A stretch of 64,000 nucleotides of DNA, from assembly GCF_012933385.1 (NCBI RefSeq), contig NZ_JABBPN010000003.1:310001-374000 (forward strand), read 5' to 3'. Made by a program: the position numbers and the translations under genes. Each line of letters opens with the position of its first letter. Position 1 is the first letter of the stretch. This document shows positions 32,766 through 42,342 of the stretch, piece by piece. The DNA comes from Paenibacillus lemnae (GTDB lineage Bacteria > Bacillota > Bacilli > Paenibacillales > Paenibacillaceae). The notes under the pieces are model-generated. The model saw only the letters and a program-made list of their open reading frames with translations, ran no database searches and was not told where the DNA came from.

Positions 32766-33551
32766 ATGACTCAGCATAAAATCGAAATTTCAGGGGTCAG
32801 CAAGTGGTTCCGCAGAAACGGGGAAGAGATCGCTGCCATGCGTGAAACCAATCTTTCCATTGAAGCTGGACGGTTTGTCAGTATTATCGGTCCCAGTGGC
32901 TGCGGCAAGTCAACACTGTTCAATATCATCGCCGGATTAATGCCGCCATCTACAGGTAAGGTGCTGGCAGACGGCGAGAACATCATCGGAAAGACAGGGT
33001 ATGTCGGCTATATGCTGCAAAAAGACATGCTTCTCCCCTGGCGTACGATTTTGGACAACATTATTTTAGGTATGGAGGTGAGAGGGGTTCCGTATCAAGA
33101 GGCGGTGCGACGCGCTCTGCCCCTTATGGAGAAATATGGACTGAAGGGATTTGACAAGCACTATCCCAAAGAGCTTTCCGGAGGGATGAGACAGCGGGCC
33201 GCTCTGCTTCGAACGCTGCTGTATGACCGGGATATTATTCTCCTGGATGAGCCATTTGGAGCGCTGGATGCCCAGACCCGGCTGACCATGCAGAACTGGC
33301 TGCTGCAGATTTGGCAGGATTTTGGGAAGACCGTCCTGTTTGTCACACATGATATTGATGAAGCGATTTATCTGTCAGACGATATTTATGTATTCTCTTC
33401 CAGGCCGGGCCGGATTAAATCAAAAATTACTGTGACGATGGATCGCCCGCGCAAAACGGAAGATATGACCTCCCCGGCGTTTATGGAATTGAAGCATCAT
33501 CTTATGGATCTGTTATCGGCCGGGCATGAGGAAGAACCGATTTCCTCGTGA
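32766..33551 (+). CDS. ABC transporter ATPase, nitrate/sulfonate/NMT1-type uptake
   Basis: A 261-residue ATP-binding subunit of the SsuB/TauB/ThiZ group. Walker A GPSGCGKST, the family-typical Q-loop MLQKDMLLPWRTILDN, signature ELSGGMRQR, Walker B IILLDEPFGALD and H-loop FVTHDIDEA are all intact. It is the first gene of a five-gene co-directional set (ATPase, permease, binding protein, isochorismatase-like hydrolase, MFS) with gaps of 20-45 bases. AAGGAGGAAG lies before the ATG. Confidence 0.92.
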   Translation: MTQHKIEISGVSKWFRRNGEEIAAMRETNLSIEAGRFVSIIGPSGCGKSTLFNIIAGLMPPSTGKVLADGENIIGKTGYVGYMLQKDMLLPWRTILDNIILGMEVRGVPYQEAVRRALPLMEKYGLKGFDKHYPKELSGGMRQRAALLRTLLYDRDIILLDEPFGALDAQTRLTMQNWLLQIWQDFGKTVLFVTHDIDEAIYLSDDIYVFSSRPGRIKSKITVTMDRPRKTEDMTSPAFMELKHHLMDLLSAGHEEEPISS

Positions 33552-33591
33552 CCGGAAAGTGCATCACCATACGTGAAAAGGAGTGGAATCT

Positions 33592-34473
33592 ATGGAAACT
33601 GCACGTAAAGAAGCATTTGTGGTACATGCCGTTCCCTCATCTGAAGCTTCACCGGGAACTGCCAAACGTCCTGAAGTCGTTCCGTTCATTTTAGATGAAG
33701 AGGGGATCGAGAAACGCAGAACCCAGCATGTACTTTGGGGCCGAACGGCGGCGGCGCTACTAATCTTTCTGGTATGGGAGGTGTTTACCCGAATAGGTCT
33801 GCTGGATCCTTATTATTGGAGCAGTCCGGGCGCGATCCTGCAAACTACCTGGATTCAGCTGACAGAGGGATCATTGCTTAACGATATTGCTTATACATCG
33901 GGTTCTACCGTTCTCGGATTTATTTTCGGAACACTGCTTGGAGCGCTGATTGGCTTATCGTTCTGGTGGTCCAAAACCTATGCCGGCATCAGTGAACCTT
34001 ACCTTATTATTTTGAATGCCATGCCGAAGCTGGCGCTTGCGCCGGTACTGGTCATTCTGCTTGGCATCGGATTTTTCTCCAAAGTTGCCCTGGCGTTTTC
34101 TATGACGGTTGTTGTGTCGGCACTTTCCGCCTACAGCGGGGTGAAGAGTGTGGATCCCGATATGGAGAAGCTAATGTATTCCCTGGGCGCGAAACGTCGT
34201 CAGGTGTTTGCCAAGGTTGTCATTCCCTGGTCCATGCCCTGGATTATCAGCAGTCTGCGGATTAACATTGCACTTGCGCTTGCAGGAGCCATTGTAGGGG
34301 AGTTTATAGCTTCAAGCCAAGGAATCGGCCGCATGATTTTGTATGCGGGCACGATCCTGGATATCAATCTCGTTTGGGTTGGCGTCGTGGTGTTGTCACT
34401 TCTCTCGATGGTCATGTACTGGGGGGTGGTTGTGCTGGAACAATGGCTCTCCAAAGGTCTGGCCAAACAATAA
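33592..34473 (+). CDS. ABC transporter permease, nitrate/sulfonate/NMT1 type
   Basis: A 293-residue inner-membrane permease with six hydrophobic segments after a hydrophilic N-terminal extension of about 45 residues. The cytoplasmic EAA-type loop that docks on the ATPase is in MYSLGAKRRQVFAKVVIPWS. The stretch YLIILNAMPKLALAPVLVI is typical of SsuC/ThiX-like permeases. ATG 33592 is 9 bases after AGGAG; GTG 33583 opens the frame but overlaps that site. Works with the flanking ATPase and binding protein. Confidence 0.92.
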   Translation: METARKEAFVVHAVPSSEASPGTAKRPEVVPFILDEEGIEKRRTQHVLWGRTAAALLIFLVWEVFTRIGLLDPYYWSSPGAILQTTWIQLTEGSLLNDIAYTSGSTVLGFIFGTLLGALIGLSFWWSKTYAGISEPYLIILNAMPKLALAPVLVILLGIGFFSKVALAFSMTVVVSALSAYSGVKSVDPDMEKLMYSLGAKRRQVFAKVVIPWSMPWIISSLRINIALALAGAIVGEFIASSQGIGRMILYAGTILDINLVWVGVVVLSLLSMVMYWGVVVLEQWLSKGLAKQ

Positions 34474-34516
34474 TTCCAAATGTCTCGCCCACTCTATTTA
34501 AAAAAGGGGAATTCAT

Positions 34517-35563
34517 ATGAACAAAAAGATGAAGAGACTGTCGCTGATCATGGCTGCTCTTTTGATGACATCGCTGTTGAGCGCTTGTGGAGGAGGGAGC
34601 TCGAAAGAAGCTGCTGTCGCAGCATCCGGACAAGGGAGCTTGAAGAAGATTGTCATTGCAGAACCGCTGCACTTAACGGGTTATTTGCCGCTGTATGTGG
34701 CGCAGCGTGAAGGGTATTTCGAGAAGAGAGGTCTGGATGTGGAGGTAATTCAGGCTGCGGGCGGCGCACATGTTACAGCTGTGGTCAGTGGTGATGCATG
34801 GGGTGTCATTGGAGGAACCGAATCGAACGCACTGGCAAACAAGAATAACTCGGATCCCATTATTTCAGTTGTGAATGTGGTGAATCGGGCTAATGTATAT
34901 CTCATGGCGAAGAGTGGAACTGCCCCGGTCAGTCATTCCCCGGAAGATCTGAAAGCTTTTCTGCAGGATAAAAAATTAAATGCCGGCCGTCATGGCGGCA
35001 CACCGAACTTGTTGACACGTTATCTGCTGATCGAGCTGGGGCTGGATCCGGAAAAGGATGTGCAGCTGCTGGAACCGGCAGACGGTTCAACTGTTGTGAC
35101 CATGGTTCAGCAGGGAGCGGCGGACATTGCGAACGGAGCCGAACCACAGATTAGTGACGGGATGGCAAAAAAGGTGTGGGATGAACCTTTTTACAAATTT
35201 CATGATCTCGGTGATTTTGCCTATTCGGTAGTGAGTGTCAAGAAATCGACGATAGAGAAAGATCCGGAAACGGTTCAAAAATTCACAGATGCGATGATCG
35301 AAGCTCTTGAGGCTGTTCAAAGCGACAAGGAGCTCGCGACCAAAAATTTGAAAGCTGAATTTCCAACTCTGTCGGATGAGGCACTTCAGGCTTCAATGGA
35401 CCGGGCATATGAAGATAACCTGTGGAGTCCGGACGGGATGATCTCAGAAGAAGCCCTGAAGAATGATATGGATGTCATGATCAAGACTGGCATTTTCAAA
35501 GGTGACTATACTTATGACGAACTGGTCGATATGCAGTTCGTGAAGCAATCCAAACCCGAATAG
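34517..35563 (+). CDS. Substrate-binding lipoprotein, NMT1/THI5-like
   Basis: A 348-residue lipoprotein with signal peptide and lipobox LSAC (Cys near 24). The mature part is an SsuA/NMT1-type periplasmic-binding fold: GYLPLYVAQREGYFEKRGLD near the start, the phosphate-or-amide contact loops VVSGDAWGVIGG and RHGGTPNLLTRYLL, and a C-terminal lobe TIEKDPETVQKFTDAMIEAL. Homologues bind nitrate, sulfonates, pyrimidine or thiamine precursors; the residues visible here do not settle which. The hydrolase encoded next suggests an amide- or ureido-containing substrate. Confidence 0.9.
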   Translation: MNKKMKRLSLIMAALLMTSLLSACGGGSSKEAAVAASGQGSLKKIVIAEPLHLTGYLPLYVAQREGYFEKRGLDVEVIQAAGGAHVTAVVSGDAWGVIGGTESNALANKNNSDPIISVVNVVNRANVYLMAKSGTAPVSHSPEDLKAFLQDKKLNAGRHGGTPNLLTRYLLIELGLDPEKDVQLLEPADGSTVVTMVQQGAADIANGAEPQISDGMAKKVWDEPFYKFHDLGDFAYSVVSVKKSTIEKDPETVQKFTDAMIEALEAVQSDKELATKNLKAEFPTLSDEALQASMDRAYEDNLWSPDGMISEEALKNDMDVMIKTGIFKGDYTYDELVDMQFVKQSKPE

Positions 35564-35582
35564 AGATAAAGGAGAGGTTTCT

Positions 35583-36242
35583 ATGAAGTCATTAGATGAG
35601 TTAATGCAGCAAAGTAATACTGCCGTTATTGTGGTCGATGTGCAAAATGATTATTGTCATCCGGATGGAGCCCTGCCTCTTACCGGAGCTGATATTAGCG
35701 GAGTCAAGGAAATGATGCCAAACCTTCATAGACTGCTGAAGCAGGCGAGGGAGGAAGATGTGCCGGTCATTTTTATCCAGACATTCCATGAAAGGGCGAC
35801 GGACTCTGAGGCATGGACGACTCGTTCCGCCGGCCGCTCTGCCGGGGTATGCCGCACAGGCAGCTGGGGTGCACAATTCTATGAGGTAAGCCCGGAAAAA
35901 GAGGACATTATCGTCAACAAACACAGATACAGCGCTTTTGTAAATACCAGGCTGGATTCGGTCCTCCATACATTGAAGACGGAAACCCTCATTATTACAG
36001 GTGTCAGTACCAATGTATGTGTGGAATCCACCGCAAGAGACGGTTTTATGAGAGACTATAATATTGTGCTCGTTCATGATGCCTGTGCGTCTTATTCCAA
36101 GAAGGCGCATGATATGACGCTGGAAAATATTGAAGGATACTTCGGGAAAGTTACTTCTGCCGATGGTATCATTCAGAGCTGGACGGAAGGGGGCGCAGGC
36201 AAGGCGGCGGGGGCTCTCACAGCACATCCGGCTGTAAGCTGA
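35583..36242 (+). CDS. Isochorismatase-family cysteine hydrolase (RutB-like)
   Basis: A 219-residue cytoplasmic hydrolase. The catalytic triad Asp19 (VVDVQND), Lys113 (VNKHRYSAF) and Cys146 (STNVCVESTARDG) is complete. The RYSAFVNTRLDSVL and NVCVEST-RDGF stretches resemble ureidoacrylate/biuret-type amidohydrolases more than true isochorismatases. It follows the ABC transporter genes by 20 bases, which suggests that it cleaves the imported compound, releasing ammonia or a carbamate. The exact substrate is inferred only. Confidence 0.85.
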   Translation: MKSLDELMQQSNTAVIVVDVQNDYCHPDGALPLTGADISGVKEMMPNLHRLLKQAREEDVPVIFIQTFHERATDSEAWTTRSAGRSAGVCRTGSWGAQFYEVSPEKEDIIVNKHRYSAFVNTRLDSVLHTLKTETLIITGVSTNVCVESTARDGFMRDYNIVLVHDACASYSKKAHDMTLENIEGYFGKVTSADGIIQSWTEGGAGKAAGALTAHPAVS

Positions 36243-36262
36243 CCAGACGGTCGGAGCCAGAT

Positions 36263-37639
36263 ATGTCTTCCGGATCCCGTTATCTGACCCCTTATACGAT
36301 CTGTTTCGGAGCTCTGCTCTCCAATCTGTCTGCCGGAATGTTCAATATTGCCTTGGTGGATATTGCAGACTCTTTTTCCTCAACACTGTCTTCAGCGCAG
36401 TGGATCGTTACGGTGTATCTGCTCGTCATATCGATACTGCTGCCAATTATGGGGAAGTTCGGTGACCTGCTGGGCAGGACCCGGATTCACAATGCAGGTT
36501 ATTTTATCTTCATGGCCGGAGCACTGGGCTGTGCATTGTCACCCTCCTTGAAGCTGTTGATTCTGTCGCGTGTGGTACAGGGGATCGGAGCTTCGATGTA
36601 CCAGGCGACCAATATGGCACTCATTGTCCACGTTTTTCCGAAGGAACAGCGCGGCAGGGCACTGGGAATGATCAGTACATTTGTAGCGGCCGGTTCTCTG
36701 GCCGGTCCCGGCCTTGGAGGCTTCCTGATGGAATGGCTTTCGTGGCGCAGCAGTTTCTGGATTCTGGTTTGTCTGTCCTTGACGGCATGGATTCTGGCAC
36801 GGCGATTCATTCCGAAGGACAATCCGGATGGGGGAAGCCGGCTGGATGTTCCCGGGGCGGCTCTGTTCGCCGTATCCTTGACGGGTTTCGTGTCAGCCAT
36901 AAATATGGGCGGGACATGGGGATGGGGCTCCTGGCAGGTAGGTCTGCCCCTGGCTGCAGCTGCAGCAGGAGGCGTGATTTTTGCAGCCTGGTGCAAATCA
37001 CCTCGCCGGCGCTGGGGAGAGCCGTTTATCAAACTGTCACTCTTCCGCGAACCGGGTATGGCTGCCGGGATTGGCATCACGGTAGTTACATATATGGCTG
37101 CCTTTTCCGCTCAACTCGTTCTACCCGTGTTTCTGCAGATGGAGCTTGGATTCGGCCCCGCTGTGGCCGGTATGATCATGATGGGATATCCGCTGTCTCT
37201 GGTCATTTTCTCGCCGCTGTTTGGAGGTTTGTCGGACAAGCTGGGGATTTTCCCTCTGCTGTCTGGAGGGCTGTTGTTAATGACCGCCACACTTGGCATG
37301 CTCGGGTTTCTGTCGGCTGATTACTCGGTCGTTCTTTTGATTATTCTGATTGTGCTCCTTGGCGGAGCGATGGGGATGGTCACCTCTCCAAACAATTCTC
37401 TGATGATGGGACGCGTTCCGAAAAAGGAGATGGGATTAATCAGCAGCCTGATTGCGCTGTCCCGAAACCTCGGTATGATGTTTGGTACGGCTGCCGGGGG
37501 GATCACGCTGGGTGTAGGGAATCCAACCATGAGTTATCGGCTGGTATTTATACTCTGCATGCTGCTGACCTTGATTTCTTATATGACGATGCTCCTATCC
37601 TTCCGTTCTGTCCGTCAGAAAGAAACGCTGTCTTCTTAA
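36263..37639 (+). CDS. MFS transporter, DHA2/EmrB-like
   Basis: A 458-residue membrane protein with about 14 hydrophobic segments. Motif A-like GKFGDLLGRTRIHNAGY follows the second segment, the motif C region FVAAGSLAGPGLGGFLME is in segment five, and the N-terminal D1-type signature NIALVDIADSFSSTLSSAQW is present. It belongs to the drug:proton antiporter 2 group. It is the last gene of the uptake operon (20 bases after the hydrolase), so it could export a reaction product or a toxic analogue. CGGAG lies before the ATG; a terminator follows. Confidence 0.88.
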   Translation: MSSGSRYLTPYTICFGALLSNLSAGMFNIALVDIADSFSSTLSSAQWIVTVYLLVISILLPIMGKFGDLLGRTRIHNAGYFIFMAGALGCALSPSLKLLILSRVVQGIGASMYQATNMALIVHVFPKEQRGRALGMISTFVAAGSLAGPGLGGFLMEWLSWRSSFWILVCLSLTAWILARRFIPKDNPDGGSRLDVPGAALFAVSLTGFVSAINMGGTWGWGSWQVGLPLAAAAAGGVIFAAWCKSPRRRWGEPFIKLSLFREPGMAAGIGITVVTYMAAFSAQLVLPVFLQMELGFGPAVAGMIMMGYPLSLVIFSPLFGGLSDKLGIFPLLSGGLLLMTATLGMLGFLSADYSVVLLIILIVLLGGAMGMVTSPNNSLMMGRVPKKEMGLISSLIALSRNLGMMFGTAAGGITLGVGNPTMSYRLVFILCMLLTLISYMTMLLSFRSVRQKETLSS

Positions 37640-37642
37640 ATA

Positions 37643-37687
37643 AAACCTCTTATCTCAGGCTAAAACAAGCCGTGGTAAGGGGTTTTT
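37643..37687 (+). terminator. Rho-independent terminator of the uptake operon
   Basis: AACCTCTTA pairs with TAAGGGGTT (one mismatch), with an inner stem GGCT/AGCC, followed by TTTTT. Confidence 0.7.
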
Positions 37688-37787
37688 CAGCGTGTATATA
37701 CATATTGTTTAGAAACGCGTTCATGAGAGGGGCTTTTCTTCCGATAATAAAAGTATAGTTATCCTCAATGAGAAGGAGACCACTGTT

Positions 37788-39326
37788 TTGAGTCAAATGA
37801 TGACAGAAGGAACTTTTAAAGACAGTATGGAACGATACCGGCAGCTGGTTGAACTTTGTCCTGCAGGTATTGCTGTTTTTAAAAGAGGGTCAATGATTTA
37901 CCTGAATCCCAGCGGAATGAATCTTCTAGGCACGGATCAGCTGGTGGATGTGATCGGCACCCGCCCCTGGGACTGGGTTGTAGAGAATAAGAGAGTCATG
38001 AAGAGAGAAGTTTTTGGAGAAATACAGAAGAACGGCTGTGTCAAAGGTAAAGAGCTAATCATCCGAAAAGTGACGGGTGAAATTATAGATATAGCAGCAG
38101 GTGTAATATATGACCAATCGTCAGGCACACTGGAAATCGTATTTGAAGACATAACGCAAAGGAAAAGGGATGAAGAAGCACGGAGAATGGCGGAAGATCT
38201 GATTCGCGAGAGTGAAGACCGGTATTTCCGCCTGCAAATGAGCCTGGATCAGTTTTCGTCCGGATTGTTTGGCACGATTGAAATGGAAGATGTGAATCAA
38301 AGGTTTATAAAAGAAGTTTCACACGTCGTGCGAAGCCGGTCGGTGAGCTTGGTTGAAATGGGAGATCAAACCGGTCTTAAAGTTATTAGCGGAGATCCTG
38401 TCCTGCAGACGAGCATTGTAAGGATGATGCAGGAGATGGGGCCAGATGCGCTGCCGGTATGCCTGCTGATGGATACGTTGGACGGACACTTTTTGAAAAT
38501 AGCAGAAATTCAAGGGAAAAGCTTCATCTTGTGCATTAACGAGAACTGCTCTGAACTTATTGTACAAGCGGTCAGAATATGGCTGGAGACGGTTTCTCGC
38601 TATGTCAGTGTATTGTATGATAATTTCCGTGTCATCGGAGATTTACAGCATGAGCTGAACCAGCTGTCAGAACATCAATCCTCGCCGGTCTGGGTGCTGC
38701 GTCTCATGTTTCAGCTGTCGGAGAAGGAACGCAGGAATCTTGCCCAGGATCTTCATGATGCTGCCCTGCAGGAGCAGATTGTATGGTACAGGAAGCTGGA
38801 TGAGGTTATTTCAAGTGCTGGATTATCGGACTCTGTTGAAGCTGAGTTAGAGCAGATCAAGCAGGGGCTGCTGGATGTGATGTATCAAATCCGAATCACC
38901 TGTAATGAACTGAGGCCGCCGCTGCTGAAGGAGCTGGGGATTGAAAAGTCCCTGGAAGAACTTTTTGCATTTACCCAGCTTCGATCAGATTACACGATCA
39001 CCTTTCATTGTACGCAGCTCCAACGCTCGCTTAGCATTGATCTGCTGCTCCATCTTTACCGTATTGTTCAGGAAATGCTCGCCAATGCCTCAAAGCATTC
39101 GAATGCCTCAGAGGTCGAGATAGTCTTAAACGGTTCTGGTTCACGGCTCTTTCTTAGTTACAAGGATAACGGAGTGGGAATGAATCTGCGGGGTTCTGAT
39201 CACCTTCATACGAAAATGGGAGTTTACGGTATTAAGGAACGGGTGAGGAGTTTGCAGGGAGACATCAAGTTTACATCCGAGCTGGAACAGGGATTGGAAA
39301 TTCATATATCGATTCCAACAGCATAG
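37788..39326 (+). CDS. ComP/DegS-like sensor histidine kinase with PAS domain
   Basis: A 512-residue soluble kinase. A PAS domain (about 14-128) is followed by a linker helix and a middle region (150-290) of sensor type that I cannot name. The HisKA_3 box has phospho-acceptor His323 in RRNLAQDLHDAALQEQIVWY, the form seen in ComP-like kinases, and the ATPase domain has QEMLANASKHSNA and KDNGVGM. Unlike ComP it has no membrane segments, so it should sense an intracellular signal. The start is TTG 37788, 9 bases after AAGGAG. The response regulator follows by 29 bases. A sigma-D-like -10 (TCCGATAA) lies at about 37740-37747. Confidence 0.9.
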   Translation: MSQMMTEGTFKDSMERYRQLVELCPAGIAVFKRGSMIYLNPSGMNLLGTDQLVDVIGTRPWDWVVENKRVMKREVFGEIQKNGCVKGKELIIRKVTGEIIDIAAGVIYDQSSGTLEIVFEDITQRKRDEEARRMAEDLIRESEDRYFRLQMSLDQFSSGLFGTIEMEDVNQRFIKEVSHVVRSRSVSLVEMGDQTGLKVISGDPVLQTSIVRMMQEMGPDALPVCLLMDTLDGHFLKIAEIQGKSFILCINENCSELIVQAVRIWLETVSRYVSVLYDNFRVIGDLQHELNQLSEHQSSPVWVLRLMFQLSEKERRNLAQDLHDAALQEQIVWYRKLDEVISSAGLSDSVEAELEQIKQGLLDVMYQIRITCNELRPPLLKELGIEKSLEELFAFTQLRSDYTITFHCTQLQRSLSIDLLLHLYRIVQEMLANASKHSNASEVEIVLNGSGSRLFLSYKDNGVGMNLRGSDHLHTKMGVYGIKERVRSLQGDIKFTSELEQGLEIHISIPTA

Positions 39327-39355
39327 ATAATGACGAACGAGAAAGGGGAAACAAG

Positions 39356-40027
39356 ATGTATGAAGTTTTGTTGGTTGATGATCATCTATCGGTTATGGAA
39401 GGCACACGGCTGCTGCTGGAACAGGAAGGGGATATGAGAGTAACCTTGGCAAGCTCGGCGGAAACAGCATTGGAATGCTGTGCTGCTGGGCATCGGTTTG
39501 ATGTTATGTTGTTTGATCTTCACATGCCGGATATGAATGGCATTGACCTGGCCAAAACAATGATTCATCAAAGGCCTGATGCTGTGATCCTGATGTATAC
39601 CGGACATGATTTCAGCAATCAGATGAATTTGATGCTGGAAACTGGGATTGCCGGATTGATCTCGAAAGCTTCCAGCCGTGAACAGCTTGTAACAGCAGTT
39701 CGTTGTGCCCTTCGAGGGGAAGTCGTACTGCCGCTGTCTCTATTCCGGCAGATGAGAAGAGTGACAGGGCAGTCTTTAGAGAGTGGTCAAAATAATCATG
39801 CACAGGGAGCCTCTCTGATTTCGGAAAAGGAATATCATATACTGAAGCAGATTGCTGGCGGAAAAAGCAATAAGGAAATTGCTGAAAAAGTGATCATGAG
39901 TCAGCGGTCTCTTGAATACTGCCTGACCCATCTGTTTCAGAAACTGAAGGTGAAATCGCGGATTGAAGCGGCCATAAAAGCCAAGGGCTTGGGGCTTTTG
40001 TCTGATGGTGATTTTATTGCCCGTTAA
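39356..40027 (+). CDS. ComA-like response regulator (NarL/FixJ family)
   Basis: A 223-residue regulator. The receiver domain has the acidic pair VDDH (8-9), phospho-acceptor Asp54 in MLFDLHMPDMNG, Thr at MYTGHD and Lys in ISKASS. The LuxR-type helix-turn-helix (about 155-215) reads AGGKSNKEIAEKVIMSQRSL then EYCLTHLFQKLKVKSRIEA. The RS-x-EY-x-LT--F-KL-V-SR-EA pattern and the AKGLGLL ending match ComA closely, so it should recognise ComA-box-like DNA. One such site lies just downstream at 40111-40126. It is paired with the preceding kinase. Confidence 0.92.
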   Translation: MYEVLLVDDHLSVMEGTRLLLEQEGDMRVTLASSAETALECCAAGHRFDVMLFDLHMPDMNGIDLAKTMIHQRPDAVILMYTGHDFSNQMNLMLETGIAGLISKASSREQLVTAVRCALRGEVVLPLSLFRQMRRVTGQSLESGQNNHAQGASLISEKEYHILKQIAGGKSNKEIAEKVIMSQRSLEYCLTHLFQKLKVKSRIEAAIKAKGLGLLSDGDFIAR

Positions 40028-40043
40028 TCTATCAGTGTGCACG

Positions 40044-40079
40044 GCCTGTCCTCTTTTGCGGACAGGCTTTTCTTGTTTT
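40044..40079 (+). terminator. Rho-independent terminator of the two-component operon
   Basis: GCCTGTCC (40044-40051) and GGACAGGC (40060-40067) form a perfect stem followed by TTTTCTTGTTTT. Confidence 0.88.
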
Positions 40080-40099
40080 CGACAAATATCATCATAATA

Positions 40100-40165
40100 C
40101 CGCAAAATTTTTGCGGGGGCGCGCAAATTAATTTCGGTTACTGCTTTTTATGAGCGAGGTATGAT
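40100..40165 (+). promoter_or_regulatory. ComA-box-like dyad and promoter before the chemosensory operon
   Basis: TTGCGG-GGGC-GCGCAA (40111-40126) matches the ComA box TTGCGG-N4-CCGCAA at 11 of 12 positions. A further half-site, CCGCAA, lies at 40100-40105. About 35 bases downstream a weak promoter, GTTACT (40137-40142) with TATGAT (40160-40165) at 17 bases, precedes the MCP gene. A weak -35 with an upstream dyad is what an activator-dependent promoter looks like. Binding by the adjacent ComA-like regulator is inference. Confidence 0.55.
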
Positions 40166-40281
40166 GGATTTATCAAGAAATTACTAGGTCTTTATTCATG
40201 GTTTTTAAGAAGGTGTAGTTCTTGGGAACGGCATGAAAAAACACTAGAATTGATGAGACACGAAAAAATGGGGGATAAAAA

Positions 40282-41871
40282 ATGCAATGGTTTAGAAATT
40301 TGAGAACATCAGTGAAACTGATCTCTGCTTTTTTACTGGTATCTGTGCTGACGGTGACTGTAGGTTATTTTGGGCTCAATGGTTTGAAAAAAACGAATGG
40401 ACTTCTGGATGGTATGTATAGTAACAATTTGAAGCCTGTTACATATGTTTCGGACGCACTGTCCACGTATCAGCGAATCCGCATTAATATCCGGGATATG
40501 AATACAACGGATGTACGAGCAGAGAAGGATGAGAAAGCAGAAAAAATTAATGGCTTTATGTCCAGAATCGAAGAAGGGATTCAAAAATATAAAGATACCG
40601 AATTGACTGAGCAGGAAGAACAGCTTCTGGGCCAATTCCCGGTCGTGTGGCAGGAGTATTTGGCGGTTTTAGAGGAAGCCAAAGAGCTTGCCTATGCAGA
40701 AGAAGCCGGACCGTTTAATGTACTGTTAATGGGCGACCTTACGGTTTCCGGTAATAAAGTGTCGGGACTGTTTGATGAACTGATGCAAGTCAATACAACA
40801 CTTGCGAATCAGCGATTTCAGGAAGGAATAGAACAATACGACAAAACCCGGTGGGTACTGATCATTTGTACACTGGTGGCGGTTGTATTCAGTATTGCTC
40901 TCGGTATTATCATCTCCAGGATGATCTCGGTTCCGCTTGGCCGTGTGGTAAAGCTTGTAGGCAAAGTTGAGAGCGGAGACCTGACAGAAACCACGAAAGT
41001 AACATCTAAGGACGAAATTGGACAGCTTACCGGATCGGTCAACAGTATGGTGCTGAGTCTTCGTTCTACTGTAGAAGGCGTGATGCTCTCTGCTGAGAAC
41101 GTCGCGTCGGCTTCACAGCAAATTTCGGCCAGTACCGAAGAAGTGGCTGCAGGCAGTGAAGAACAAGCCAATGCTACCCAGTCCATCCATGAACTCTTTG
41201 GGGAACTGACATCTGCCATGTACTCTGTGGCCAAAACGGCGGAGCAGGCTTCGGAACTTGCCGGTGAAACGATGAGCATTGCCCGGCAAGGGGGCGACGT
41301 CATCAAGGCATCTGTCGATGGCATGAATGTGATCAACGAGCAGGTTGTGAAACTGGAACAAGATTCCAATCAAATTGGTGAAATTATTGACGTCATTGAT
41401 GATATTGCAGAACAGACCAATCTTCTCGCACTGAATGCTGCTATTGAAGCTGCACGTGCCGGTGATCAGGGACGCGGCTTTGCTGTCGTCGCAGATGAAG
41501 TGCGCAAACTGGCGGAACGAAGTGGTGAAGCCACCAAGCAGATCACACTTATTATTAAAGGTATGCAGGAAAATACACGGAACAGCGTCAAAGCGGCACA
41601 TGAAGGTGCTGCGTTGTCGGGGCAGACCGGAGAAGCCTTTGACAGAATCATATCGAAGGTGAACGAATCTGTAGACAGAGTGAACGAAATCGCTGCCGCC
41701 AGCGAACAGCAGGCTGCTCAATCCACAGAAGTGCTCACGGCTGTCCAGAGTATATCGGCCGTTACGGAAGAAGCTGCTTCTAGCAGCGAAGAGACAGCAG
41801 CCACGGCCCGTTCACTTGCAGATTTAGCGGAGGAGCTAAATCAGGTGATATTCAAATTCAAGGTTAAGTAA
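40282..41871 (+). CDS. Methyl-accepting chemotaxis protein
   Basis: A 529-residue transmembrane chemoreceptor: membrane segment 1 (about 12-30), an outside four-helix-bundle domain (about 35-185), membrane segment 2 (190-211), a HAMP domain (212-265), and a long cytoplasmic coiled coil. The signalling hairpin tip [20 protein letters not shown] and flanking [20 protein letters not shown] are canonical, so it should bind CheA and CheW. The ligand is unknown. GGGGGA is upstream of the ATG. It opens an operon with cheW, cheA and cheB. Confidence 0.95.
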   Translation: MQWFRNLRTSVKLISAFLLVSVLTVTVGYFGLNGLKKTNGLLDGMYSNNLKPVTYVSDALSTYQRIRINIRDMNTTDVRAEKDEKAEKINGFMSRIEEGIQKYKDTELTEQEEQLLGQFPVVWQEYLAVLEEAKELAYAEEAGPFNVLLMGDLTVSGNKVSGLFDELMQVNTTLANQRFQEGIEQYDKTRWVLIICTLVAVVFSIALGIIISRMISVPLGRVVKLVGKVESGDLTETTKVTSKDEIGQLTGSVNSMVLSLRSTVEGVMLSAENVASASQQISASTEEVAAGSEEQANATQSIHELFGELTSAMYSVAKTAEQASELAGETMSIARQGGDVIKASVDGMNVINEQVVKLEQDSNQIGEIIDVIDDIAEQTNLLALNAAIEAARAGDQGRGFAVVADEVRKLAERSGEATKQITLIIKGMQENTRNSVKAAHEGAALSGQTGEAFDRIISKVNESVDRVNEIAAASEQQAAQSTEVLTAVQSISAVTEEAASSSEETAATARSLADLAEELNQVIFKFKVK

Positions 41872-41894
41872 GTTTAAGTCACGTGAAGGATGCG

Positions 41895-42329
41895 ATGAGA
41901 ATGCAGACTGCTGTAAATGAGCAGTACATTGAGTTTGGAATTCAGCAGGAAAAGTACGCTATCCGGATTCAGGAAATTCAGGAGATTGTTAAAATGCAGG
42001 AGATTACCCCGGTTCCAAGCATGAATAGTTTTGTTAAAGGGGTTATCAATCTGCGCGGAAAAATAATTCCGGTGATCAGTCTGCGAAGGCTGTTTGATCT
42101 TCCGGATGCCGAATATACAAGATCAAGCCGGATGATTGTTGTGTATCACATGGATGAAACTATCGGCATTGAAGTGGATTATGTCAATAAGGTAACGCGT
42201 TTCCCGGATGTTCAGCTTCCCGGCGATCAGGTTGGCAGCGTGACAGGAAGATATTTTGCAGGAATCGGTATGTCGGATCACGGACTTACCGGAATTCTGC
42301 AATTGAATGATCTTCTGCTGCAAGAATAA
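41895..42329 (+). CDS. cheW: Chemotaxis coupling protein CheW
   Basis: A 144-residue SH3-like adaptor that links receptor and CheA. Family blocks: YIEFGIQQEKYAIRIQEIQE, the receptor-contact region VPSMNSFVKGVINLRGKIIP, and IGIEVDYVNKVTRFPD. The frame opens at GTG 41883. ATG 41895 is just after GAAGGA and ATG 41901 is also possible. It follows the receptor gene by 23 bases and precedes cheA by 13. Confidence 0.93.
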   Translation: MRMQTAVNEQYIEFGIQQEKYAIRIQEIQEIVKMQEITPVPSMNSFVKGVINLRGKIIPVISLRRLFDLPDAEYTRSSRMIVVYHMDETIGIEVDYVNKVTRFPDVQLPGDQVGSVTGRYFAGIGMSDHGLTGILQLNDLLLQE

Positions 42330-42342
42330 GGAGGAAGACATC

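Noticed and set aside
40078..40084. TTCGACA (Spo0A box) upstream of the chemosensory operon
   Set aside because: A 7-base match is expected several times by chance in 64 kb, and a second unrelated copy occurs near 31028. No paired site is present.
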